Below, piece after piece: positions 34,337-41,900 of a DNA stretch of 64,000 bases. Position 1 is the first letter of the stretch, and each line of letters opens with the position of its first letter. The stretch lies in the NCBI RefSeq assembly GCF_004349105.1, contig NZ_SMLB01000028.1, positions 1 through 64,000 of the forward strand. The letters run 5' to 3'. This DNA comes from Jiangella aurantiaca (GTDB taxonomy: Bacteria > Actinomycetota > Actinomycetes > Jiangellales > Jiangellaceae). The position numbers and the translations under genes were made by a program. The notes below the pieces were generated by a model, which was not told the DNA's origin, searched no databases, and worked only from the letters and a program-made list of their open reading frames with translations.

Positions 34337-36149
34337 CGGCGGCCTTTCTCGAGAGGTCATGGACGGCGAGGGCGTCGGCCAGCGCCCGCAGCTTCGGCCC
34401 GTCCAGCACGCTGGGCGCCAATGCGGCGAGTTCCAGCAACGAGACGTGTCCCAGCGTGGCCACTCGGGGATTGTCCAGCAATCCCGGCACCGTGCCGTCG
34501 ATGGCGGCCACCACGCCCGGGTCGGCGAGCAGCTTGGTGATCGGTGTGCTGACGTCGATCCCGCCCGCTGGCAGGTCCTCCGGCCGCGGCAGCGCGGCCG
34601 TGGCGCGCTCGCTGTGGTCACGCTGCCGTTGGATGAGCAGATGGCGATCCTCGACCTCACCCGCCGCCGGCAGGCCGAGTCGCTGATACTGCTCAGGCGG
34701 AGCATCGGCCGACCGCATCAGCTCGACCATGAGCGTGGCCATCCGGCGTTCCAGCTCGTCGTCGACGAGCGGGCGCTCCTGCTCCGGATCGGTCTGGAGG
34801 TCGAACAGCAGGGTCCCGAAGACGTGCGCGTTCGCTTGGCCCGGCGCCGGCACCCGCAGCGTCGGGCAGCCCTTGGTGAACGCGAACGGTCGGGCCAGCT
34901 GTGCCTCGGCGAGCTCGTCCACGGCGAACCGGGCCCGCATGTGGGTGGGCATGAGGGTGTACTCGAACAGCGGCGCGTTCTCCGGGGTGGCCGGCGCGCG
35001 CATATACACGTACCGGCCGTCGGTGACGTTGACGTGCCCGCCGAACGACCCGAACAATGCTGCCTCTCGCACGGGCCGATCGGAGGCGATCGTTTCGAGC
35101 AGCGGGCTTCCCTGCATGTCGGGCGGACGCTCGGCACCGAAGAACTCCAGCAGGCTCGGTGCGAGGTCGATCGTCTGGACCAGGCTGCTCCGTCTCTCGT
35201 CGGCGCTGCCCACGCGCGGGTCCCAGATGAACAGCGGCGTGTGTATGGTCTCGTCGTACCAGGGCTGCACGTTCTTGCCCCACCAACCGTGCTCGCCGAG
35301 CAGGAAGCCGTGGTCGGTACCGACCACGAGCATGGTGTCGTCCCACGACCGGTACCGGTCCATCGCGTCGAGCACTCGGCCGAGCGAGTGGTCGCACATG
35401 CTCAACAGCGCCGCGTACTCGTACCGGACGTGATCCACGGCCACGGGCCGCTCGGTCACCCGCTTGTACTCGGGCCAGTCGAAGTGTGGTCCGGCGTAGT
35501 CGTGCGGATACCGGTCGCGGTACTGCTTGTAGGTGAAGAACGGCTCGTGCGGGTCGAAGGTCTCGATCTGCACGAGCCAGCGGTCCTGCTCGTGATTGGT
35601 GGCCACGAACTCCAGCCCGGCATCGACGGTCCGGGTCTGCGGGTGCTCCTCCTCGTGCTCGAGGTACCGCCGGTTCACCCAGTCCTGCCGCCAGAGCCGG
35701 TTCCGGACCAGCCTGACCGCGTCGGGAACGTCCGGCTCGGCCACCTGGCCCTTCCACGGGTCGCCTTCCTGTCCCCGGAAGAACTCCCATGAGCGGTACC
35801 GCGTGTGATACGTCCCGCCGCCGTCCTCCCAGTAGTGCTGGTGGTCGCTGGCCAGATGGGTGTACACCCCGTGCTCGGCGAGCAGCTGCGGCATCGAGTC
35901 GTCGAACGGCTCGAGTGGTCCCCAGCCGCGGTGCAGGAATCCGTACCGCCCGGTGTGCAGCTCCCGCCGCGCCGGCATGCAGGGCATGCTGCCCGCGTAG
36001 CAGTTGTCGAACGTCACGGCCCGCCGGGCGAGCCGGGTGAAGTTCGGCGCGTGCACCCACGGGTTGCCGTACGGCGGCAGGTACCTGCGGTTGAGCGTGT
36101 CGAAGAACACGAAGATCGCACGTCTGCGCCTCGCATCGGCACCGATCAT
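34329..36149 (-). CDS. Sulfatase with C-terminal helical extension, cytoplasmic
   Basis: 606 residues, about 100 more than its relatives. The start is divergent (RRRAIFVFFDTLNRRYLPPYG, only one Asp in the first metal motif), with the Cys C57 in CMPAR followed by RELHTGRYGFLHRGWG. DTMLVVGTDHGFLLGEHGWW provides the second metal site. After the usual sulfatase end (LLFDLQTDPEQERPL) come a proline-rich linker and a helical segment (from about residue 535: STPITKLLADPGVV, VATLGHVSLLELAALAP) that I do not recognise. No signal peptide. It follows the GH5 gene by 18 bases. Confidence 0.9.
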   Translation of the reverse strand: MIGADARRRRAIFVFFDTLNRRYLPPYGNPWVHAPNFTRLARRAVTFDNCYAGSMPCMPARRELHTGRYGFLHRGWGPLEPFDDSMPQLLAEHGVYTHLASDHQHYWEDGGGTYHTRYRSWEFFRGQEGDPWKGQVAEPDVPDAVRLVRNRLWRQDWVNRRYLEHEEEHPQTRTVDAGLEFVATNHEQDRWLVQIETFDPHEPFFTYKQYRDRYPHDYAGPHFDWPEYKRVTERPVAVDHVRYEYAALLSMCDHSLGRVLDAMDRYRSWDDTMLVVGTDHGFLLGEHGWWGKNVQPWYDETIHTPLFIWDPRVGSADERRSSLVQTIDLAPSLLEFFGAERPPDMQGSPLLETIASDRPVREAALFGSFGGHVNVTDGRYVYMRAPATPENAPLFEYTLMPTHMRARFAVDELAEAQLARPFAFTKGCPTLRVPAPGQANAHVFGTLLFDLQTDPEQERPLVDDELERRMATLMVELMRSADAPPEQYQRLGLPAAGEVEDRHLLIQRQRDHSERATAALPRPEDLPAGGIDVSTPITKLLADPGVVAAIDGTVPGLLDNPRVATLGHVSLLELAALAPSVLDGPKLRALADALAVHDLSRKAADG

Positions 36150-36167
36150 GGCCAGGAACCCCTTCCG

Positions 36168-37700
36168 TCAGCCCACCGGGTAGCTGATCTCGTCGCCCGT
36201 GCCGTCGCCGTAGCGGACCCGGACGATCAGCACGTCGCCGGCCTCGGCCGCGATCCGCCGGTCGGCCAGACCGGATGCGGTCGCGATCGTGAAGCTGCCG
36301 TTCGTCCACGCGAACGTGGTGTCCAGGCTCATGCTCGTGAGGGCCGACGACCGGGTCGAGCCGGCCTTCTGGACCAGCAGCAGAACCGAGCGAGCCTGCA
36401 GCGGACCGGCCGAGCCGTCGTCGCTGCCGTTGTCCGCGATCGCCACGCTCACCGCGTCCACCGCGCCGTCGGACATCGTGACCGAACCGACCTTGATCTC
36501 AGGTGCCGGGTCTCCCCCGCCCGCCTGCGACCAGAACAGGTCGTACGCCAACGTCGCCCCGGTGAATTCGGGGCACTTGGGGACCGAGTCGACCGGGTCG
36601 TAGTTGTCGTCGACGAGCCTCGCGGCTGGAGCGTCCCATGAGTGCACGAACATGCCGACCTGGTGATCCGGCAGGTAGTCCTGGACGAGTTCGGCGGCCA
36701 GCTCCGGCTCCCGGCACGAGGCCGACCCGTTCCACTCGGTGTTCACGACGGCCTGTCCGCTCTCCTGCAGGTGGCCGAAGCGCTCGTCCCAACCCTCGCC
36801 GCCGGCCGGGCCGTCACCGGTGGGACCGTCGGCGTAGAAGTACGGGTGGATGGCGTAGGCGGTGTTGTCGGTAATGTCCGGCGGCGGCGTGAAGTCGTTG
36901 AACTTGCCCCCGTTGTTGTCGCCGTCGAAGAGCAGCAGGTTGTCCGGCGCCATCGCCCGCACCGCCTGCCCCAGCGGCACCATGCCGTCCACACCCGTGG
37001 CGGGATCGGTGTCGCAGCCGTATGCCCACTCCGGCCACGACCAGTCCACCCCGGTGGCGCAGGGCCGCTTGCTCTGCGGCTCGTTGAAGATCTCCAGGAC
37101 GACGCCCATGTCGTCGACCCATGTCGGTGCGAGCTGACTCCAGGCGGCGACGGAATCGTCATTGGGCAGCTTGACCTGGTCGCCGTCCACGTGCGGCGTG
37201 CAACCACGGATCTGGGTCTGCAGCGACACGACGGTGACCAGGCCCATAGCCCGCGCCTGTGCCACGACGTCGAGAACGGTCTCGGTGTACGGATCCGGTC
37301 CCGGGTCGTGGTGTTCGAGTGCCAGCGCTCCCTGGCTCACCTGGTACCGCACCGCGTTGGCCCGCCAGTGCGTCTTCATGGCGAGCAGCTGCTCCTCGGT
37401 GTCGTTCACCATCGCGGCACGCACGTCGGACAGCTCGGCCCTTTCGCCATCGCTCAGCCCGACAGCGTCGCAGAGGGCGGGATACTCCTCCGGGTAGAGG
37501 ATGCCGACGGAGTTGAAACCTCGCGGCACGAACGGCGTCGACGTGCCGGCGACGACCAGGTGACCCGGGCCCGCTGCAACGCCGACCACTCCGGGATCCG
37601 GGGTCGCTTCCACAGAGCCGGCCTGGGGCACGGCGGCCATCGAGCCGGCGACGATGAACGCTGTCGACGCCAGTGCCAACCGGCGGGACGACACACGCAT
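36168..37700 (-). CDS. Secreted GH5 family glycoside hydrolase
   Basis: 510 residues with a signal peptide (ALASTAFIVAGSMAAVPQAG) and a strong AGGAGG ribosome site before ATG at 37700. TIM barrel of the GH5 type: VPRGFNSVGILYPEEYP at the front, acid/base E207 in EIFNEPQ and nucleophile E322 in VVNTEWNGS. A beta-sandwich of about 100 residues follows (from about residue 410), perhaps a carbohydrate-binding module. It cuts a beta-glycan outside the cell. It is the first gene of an operon with three sulfatases, and a perfect 9-base inverted repeat lies about 36 bases before its start. Confidence 0.88.
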   Translation of the reverse strand: MRVSSRRLALASTAFIVAGSMAAVPQAGSVEATPDPGVVGVAAGPGHLVVAGTSTPFVPRGFNSVGILYPEEYPALCDAVGLSDGERAELSDVRAAMVNDTEEQLLAMKTHWRANAVRYQVSQGALALEHHDPGPDPYTETVLDVVAQARAMGLVTVVSLQTQIRGCTPHVDGDQVKLPNDDSVAAWSQLAPTWVDDMGVVLEIFNEPQSKRPCATGVDWSWPEWAYGCDTDPATGVDGMVPLGQAVRAMAPDNLLLFDGDNNGGKFNDFTPPPDITDNTAYAIHPYFYADGPTGDGPAGGEGWDERFGHLQESGQAVVNTEWNGSASCREPELAAELVQDYLPDHQVGMFVHSWDAPAARLVDDNYDPVDSVPKCPEFTGATLAYDLFWSQAGGGDPAPEIKVGSVTMSDGAVDAVSVAIADNGSDDGSAGPLQARSVLLLVQKAGSTRSSALTSMSLDTTFAWTNGSFTIATASGLADRRIAAEAGDVLIVRVRYGDGTGDEISYPVG

Positions 37701-37736
37701 GGGAACCTCCTACGACGTTGGGATGGGTTCTCCGTG

Positions 37737-37761
37737 AATTATCTTCGTTCCAAAGATAATT
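37737..37761. promoter_or_regulatory. Candidate ROK operator before the GH5/sulfatase operon
   Basis: AATTATCTT at 37737-37745 and AAGATAATT at 37753-37761 form a perfect 9-base inverted repeat with a 7-base spacer. The central part TCTTCGnnnCnAAGA is shared with the site at 47432-47448. It stands out as an AT-rich island and lies between the ROK regulator's own gene and the GH5 gene. Binding is inferred. Confidence 0.65.
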
Positions 37762-37814
37762 ACGTCTGGAATCTATCGGGCTGGTCGCGCGAACGTCAAT
37801 GGGCCGTCCGTGCG

Positions 37815-39023
37815 TCAGCCGCCGTGGTTGGTGTCGAGGCCGGGTTCGAACGCGACCGGATCCGCAAAGTAGCGGTCCAGCAACAGCGCGGCCGCGGCCG
37901 CCGCGGTGGACTGCTCGCCGAACGTCGCCAGCTGTACGACCTCGTCCGGCCTGGTCGGGTCGGCCGAGCGCATGCCGGTCCGCACCGCGTCGAGGAAGCC
38001 CTCGGCATGGGTCGCGTTGCCGGACAGGGTCACCGCGTCCGGATCCAGCAGATCGGTGAGGACTCCGACCGCCTCGCCCACCCAGCGAGCGCGCAGGGCG
38101 AGCAGCTCGGCCACGGCATCGTCCCCGCCGGCACTGCGCTCGACCAGCTCTTCGTACGTGGTCGACTCCGTGGCGATCCCCTGTTCCCGTGCGATGGTGA
38201 GCAGCCCGGTGTTGCTAGCGACCATGCGAAGGCAGTTCCTCCGGCCGCATTCGCACCTGGGCCCACGCGCCTCGCCGACGGGAAGGTGGGTCACCGTGCC
38301 CGCGACACCGTGGGCGCCACGGTGGATCCGCCGGTCGACGACGATCGCGGCCTCGACGACGCTCCCGACGAACAGGGCGATCACGTTGTCCGCCCTCGAC
38401 CCGACACCGAAGGTCAACTCGGCCAGGGCCTCGCCGCGGGCCTCGTTGTCATAGACCACCTCGAGCCCGAGCTGCTCGGCCACGAGGTCGCGGACCGGGA
38501 CCGACGTCCAGCCGAGGTCTGCGTGGTGCATCAGCCGTCCGGCGGTGTGATCGACGGTGCCGCCCGAGGTGATGCCGACACCGATGACTAGGCGCCCACC
38601 GAGCTGCCGACGGAGCTCGGCGAGAGCCCCCGCGGCCCGCTGTATCACCTCGCGAGCGTCGGCCGACCGGTGCTCGACCTTGCGTTGCAGGATCTGCTCG
38701 GCCCGGATGTCGACCGCGGCCACCAGCGAATAATGCACGCCGATGTGCAGCGTGAGCACGGCCCGGCTCGCTGTGTCGAGATCGAGCGGCACGCGCGGGC
38801 GGCCCGCGCCCGCCGTCGGCCCGGAGGCGGTCAGCTCCTTGACGATCCCCGCCTCGATCAGAGCGGCGGTGAGTTTGGTCGTCGTGCCGGACGAGGTTCC
38901 AGCGATCTCGGTGATGTCCGCCCGGGGTATCGGGCCGTGCGCCAGGATCACCTTCAGTACCGTGGCCAGATTCTGCTGGCGCATCGTCACCGGATGGATG
39001 CTGTGGGTGGAGCGCCAGGTCAT
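37815..39023 (-). CDS. ROK-family transcriptional regulator, module B
   Basis: 402 residues from ATG at 39023 (ATGA overlap with the SDR gene). An N-terminal winged helix (MRQQNLATVLKVILAHG, then RADITEIAGTSSGTTTKL) is followed by the ROK sugar-binding fold. The zinc site CECGRRNC is intact, with its upstream His in VTHLPVGEA. In glucokinases GCLE follows this motif; here it is NCLRMV, so sugar-kinase activity is unlikely and repressor function more likely. It is the last gene of the long operon starting at 47390, so it would regulate itself. Candidate operators: 37737-37761 and 47432-47448. Confidence 0.9.
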   Translation of the reverse strand: MTWRSTHSIHPVTMRQQNLATVLKVILAHGPIPRADITEIAGTSSGTTTKLTAALIEAGIVKELTASGPTAGAGRPRVPLDLDTASRAVLTLHIGVHYSLVAAVDIRAEQILQRKVEHRSADAREVIQRAAGALAELRRQLGGRLVIGVGITSGGTVDHTAGRLMHHADLGWTSVPVRDLVAEQLGLEVVYDNEARGEALAELTFGVGSRADNVIALFVGSVVEAAIVVDRRIHRGAHGVAGTVTHLPVGEARGPRCECGRRNCLRMVASNTGLLTIAREQGIATESTTYEELVERSAGGDDAVAELLALRARWVGEAVGVLTDLLDPDAVTLSGNATHAEGFLDAVRTGMRSADPTRPDEVVQLATFGEQSTAAAAAALLLDRYFADPVAFEPGLDTNHGG

Positions 39024-39811
39024 GAGTCCTCCGCGAGCGCATCGTGGTCCTGGTCGGAGCCTCCGGGCCTGATGGCGAGCTCTCCACCGTCGACCAGCAG
39101 GCATACACCATTGACGTGCGCCGCGTCGCCGGAGGCGAGGAACCCGACCACCCGCGCCACGTCCTCGGGCCGGCCCAAGCGGCGCAACGGGTTGCGTGCG
39201 GCGTGCCGGGCCGCCTGCTCCGGCAGGGCCCACGCGTCGCGGTTGCGCTCGACCGCGATGAAACCCGGCGCCACGGCATTGCACCGGATGCCGAGGGGGC
39301 CGAGCTCTGCGGCCAGCGAACGCGTCAGTCCCACCAGTGCGGCCTTGGCGGCGCCGTAAGCGGCGTGGCGCGGATAGGCCTGGTAGGCATGTACCGACGC
39401 GACCATCACGATCGAGGCCGGCCCGCCGCCCTGCCGGCGGACGGCCGCCGCGAACCGGCCGGCGGCCAGCCAGGCACCCTTCACACCGACGTCGTGGGCA
39501 CGGTCCCACTCCTGCGGTGTGAGGGAGAGCACCGGCGCGGGCCGCTGGTGAGCGGCGGCGTAGACCAGCGTGGACAGCCGCCCGATGCCGGCCGCGGAAC
39601 CGACGGCCCGCTCCATGACGTCGGCGTCCGAACCGTCGCCGACGACGGCCACCGCCCCGCCCGCGAGCTCGGCCGCTCGGGTCGTCACCTCGGAGCGATG
39701 ATCGACCAGCACCACAGCGGCACCGTCGGCGGCGAAGGCGGACGCGACCGCCGCTCCGATGCCCCTGCCGGCGCCGACGACCACGACCGCCTCGCCATCG
39801 AACCTCGCCAT
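39020..39811 (-). CDS. SDR-family oxidoreductase
   Basis: 263 residues from ATG at 39811, overlapping the enolase-superfamily gene as TGATG. Nucleotide-binding motif VVVVGAGRGIGAA, acidic residue at the end of strand 2 (VLVDHRS, suggesting NAD), catalytic Ser region MVASVHAYQ and YGAAK with the catalytic Tyr and Lys. The C-terminus has NGVCLLVDGG. In sugar-acid pathways an SDR oxidises a free sugar or a 2-keto-3-deoxy sugar acid; next to the enolase-superfamily and DapA genes such a role is likely, but the substrate is open. Confidence 0.87.
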   Translation of the reverse strand: MARFDGEAVVVVGAGRGIGAAVASAFAADGAAVVLVDHRSEVTTRAAELAGGAVAVVGDGSDADVMERAVGSAAGIGRLSTLVYAAAHQRPAPVLSLTPQEWDRAHDVGVKGAWLAAGRFAAAVRRQGGGPASIVMVASVHAYQAYPRHAAYGAAKAALVGLTRSLAAELGPLGIRCNAVAPGFIAVERNRDAWALPEQAARHAARNPLRRLGRPEDVARVVGFLASGDAAHVNGVCLLVDGGELAIRPGGSDQDHDALAEDS

Positions 39812-40980
39812 CACCTGATCCTCTGAACGCTCGACCATGTTCCCGCCGCGGCCAGCCGGACGCCGAGTCCCGGTCCGGCCGGTGACACGTATGCGCCACT
39901 CACCGTCGTCTCGGGGGGATCGACGATCGCTTGACGGTCCTCCGTCTCCAACAGCGCGAGCTCGAGGAGGCCGTGCGGCGACACCGCCCTGCACAGCATG
40001 GCAGTGTGGGCCGACGCGACGGGGCCGGTCGGGTTGTGCGGTGACACCTCGACTCCGTGACGGCCGGCGAAGCGGGCGAGCTCGAGCGCACGTCGCGGGC
40101 CGCCGGCGTGCTTCACGTCGGGCATCACGACATTGAGCGCGCCGGCGTCGAGCAGCGGCCGCAGCTCCGCCGGCGACGCCGCGAACTCGCCCGCCGCCAG
40201 TGGTACTCCGATCTCGTCACGCACGCGCCGATGCGCGTCCACGTCATGCAGCGGCGCGACGTCCTCGAGCCATCGCAGGTCGAGTGCCTGCAGCTCGTCC
40301 CGCACGGCGAGGATCTCGTCGACGCTCAGCTGGTTGTGCAGGTCGAGCATGAGCTCGGTCTCGGTCCCCACAGCGTCTCTGACCGCCGCCGCGAGCTCGA
40401 GACCGGCCGAGATCCGCCGAGCGCCGACGAGGAAGTCGAAGGGCGCCAGCTTCAGCCTGGTGAAGCCCGCGGCGAGCGCCTCCTTGGCGACCCGGACCAC
40501 GCTGTCGACCGTCCGGATGTGGACCGCCCGGTTGATGTTGCCGTAGCAGCGGATGTCAGCGACCGGGGCGTCCTGGCTGCCCGCGCGGGCGGCGCCCTGG
40601 GCCTCCGCGCCGGCCTGCGACACCAGCCAGGCCGAGAGAGACGAGCCGGCGTGCTGCGCTGCCAGGTCACACAGCGCGGCGTCCAGCCCCCCGAGAACCG
40701 TCAGCTCGAGCCGGCGGTGCGGGTGGGACCGCGGGTCGCGCCGTCCCACCTCCTCTGCCTCGGCTCGGATCTGTGTGAGCGCGGCCTCGAGCGGCAGGCG
40801 GATCAAGCGGCCCGCTCGGGCGTCGATGCTGGCATGGGCCAGTTGCCACGCTCCGGCATCGGACCATTCCCCGAGCCCGACCGTTCCGTCCGACAGGACG
40901 ACCTCGGCGAACTCCCAGGTCGTTCGCCAGGTGACGTCGCGAGAGTATCGGCGGACCTCGATGATGTGCGGACTGTTCAC
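39811..40980 (-). CDS. Enolase-superfamily dehydratase/cycloisomerase (mandelate racemase-like)
   Basis: 389 residues from GTG at 40980 (GTGA overlap with the DapA gene). The barrel carries metal ligands in order: Asp in LMLDLHNQ, Glu in LRWLEDV and Glu in LAAGEFAAS. The base position after strand 2 is TRLKLAP, with Arg-x-Lys rather than the usual Lys-x-Lys. A late His lies in VSPHNPTGPVASAHT. The HNPxGPV element is typical of sugar-acid dehydratases of this superfamily, so dehydration or ring-opening of a sugar acid to a 2-keto-3-deoxy acid fits. A cycloisomerase for 3,6-anhydro-galactonate is an alternative I cannot exclude. Confidence 0.82.
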   Translation of the reverse strand: MNSPHIIEVRRYSRDVTWRTTWEFAEVVLSDGTVGLGEWSDAGAWQLAHASIDARAGRLIRLPLEAALTQIRAEAEEVGRRDPRSHPHRRLELTVLGGLDAALCDLAAQHAGSSLSAWLVSQAGAEAQGAARAGSQDAPVADIRCYGNINRAVHIRTVDSVVRVAKEALAAGFTRLKLAPFDFLVGARRISAGLELAAAVRDAVGTETELMLDLHNQLSVDEILAVRDELQALDLRWLEDVAPLHDVDAHRRVRDEIGVPLAAGEFAASPAELRPLLDAGALNVVMPDVKHAGGPRRALELARFAGRHGVEVSPHNPTGPVASAHTAMLCRAVSPHGLLELALLETEDRQAIVDPPETTVSGAYVSPAGPGLGVRLAAAGTWSSVQRIR

Positions 40981-41900
40981 GCGGCCAGCTCCGCGGCGAA
41001 CTCCTTCAGGAACCGGTCGACCAGCTCGGCGGCGTACCCGCCGATGCCGGCGACGGGCCCACGGCAGACCGGCGAGGCGATCTCGCCGCGACGGTACGCG
41101 AGCAGCTTCCCGGCCTGGGTGAGCGTCCCTGATCCCAGCCAGTACGTCACATAGGGCAACAGCCGCCGGTACAGATCCTCCGCCGCAGCGGTGTCCCGGG
41201 AGGTCCAGGCCTGCCAGATCGCCAGGTACACCTCGAGGAAGCCACCGCCGGGCTGGACGCCGACGGCGCCGGCCTCCAGGGCGGGCAGCATCTCGATGCC
41301 GCCGTTCCCGATAAGGCTCGCGATCGGTGGCGCGCCGCCGAGCAGCGCCGCGATGTAGTCCGACGGCGATCGGATCTCGACCTTGACGTGCGTGAGGTTC
41401 GGGTGCGCGGCGGCAAGCGCTCTGACGTCGTCGACGGCGATCCACGCTGCCGTCTCCTGAGGCACGTACTGCAGGACGACCGGAATCGGAGCGACCGTGT
41501 CGACGACCGCGGCGAGGTGGTCGCGGATCTCCGGAACCGGTGCATCCGGGTGCCGGGGCGGCAGCAGATTGATCGCGTGCACGCCTCGCTCGACCATCTC
41601 GAGCGCTCGTCGGCGCGCCACGTAGGTCGAGCTGTCGGCGACCGATCCGATGACCGCGATGTCCGAGTTCTCGGTGATCCGTAACACCTCGGCGAGGAGC
41701 AGCGACCTCTCGCCGTCGTCGAGCTGGTGGAACTCCGAGGCGAAGCCGGGGAACATCATCGACGTGACGCCCGTGTCGACGAGCCTGGTCACCGAGCGCC
41801 GGAACGACGCGACATCGACCTTGCCGTCGGGTTCGAACGGTGTGGCCAGAACCGGCGAGACGCCGCGTATCGAATCCACTGTGCTACCCCCGTCGGACAT
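40977..41900 (-). CDS. DapA-family (N-acetylneuraminate lyase superfamily) aldolase/dehydratase
   Basis: 307 residues. The Schiff-base Lys is K173 in LTHVKVE and the proton-shuttling Tyr is Y145 in VLQYVPQ. In place of the GTTGE loop of DapA it has PGFASEFHQL, which fits a sugar-acid substrate rather than aspartate semialdehyde. These enzymes split 2-keto-3-deoxy sugar acids to pyruvate and an aldehyde, or dehydrate them. The gene overlaps the ATPase gene before it by 17 bases and the enolase-superfamily gene after it by 4, so all three sugar-acid genes are translated together. Confidence 0.85.
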   Translation of the reverse strand: MSDGGSTVDSIRGVSPVLATPFEPDGKVDVASFRRSVTRLVDTGVTSMMFPGFASEFHQLDDGERSLLLAEVLRITENSDIAVIGSVADSSTYVARRRALEMVERGVHAINLLPPRHPDAPVPEIRDHLAAVVDTVAPIPVVLQYVPQETAAWIAVDDVRALAAAHPNLTHVKVEIRSPSDYIAALLGGAPPIASLIGNGGIEMLPALEAGAVGVQPGGGFLEVYLAIWQAWTSRDTAAAEDLYRRLLPYVTYWLGSGTLTQAGKLLAYRRGEIASPVCRGPVAGIGGYAAELVDRFLKEFAAELAA

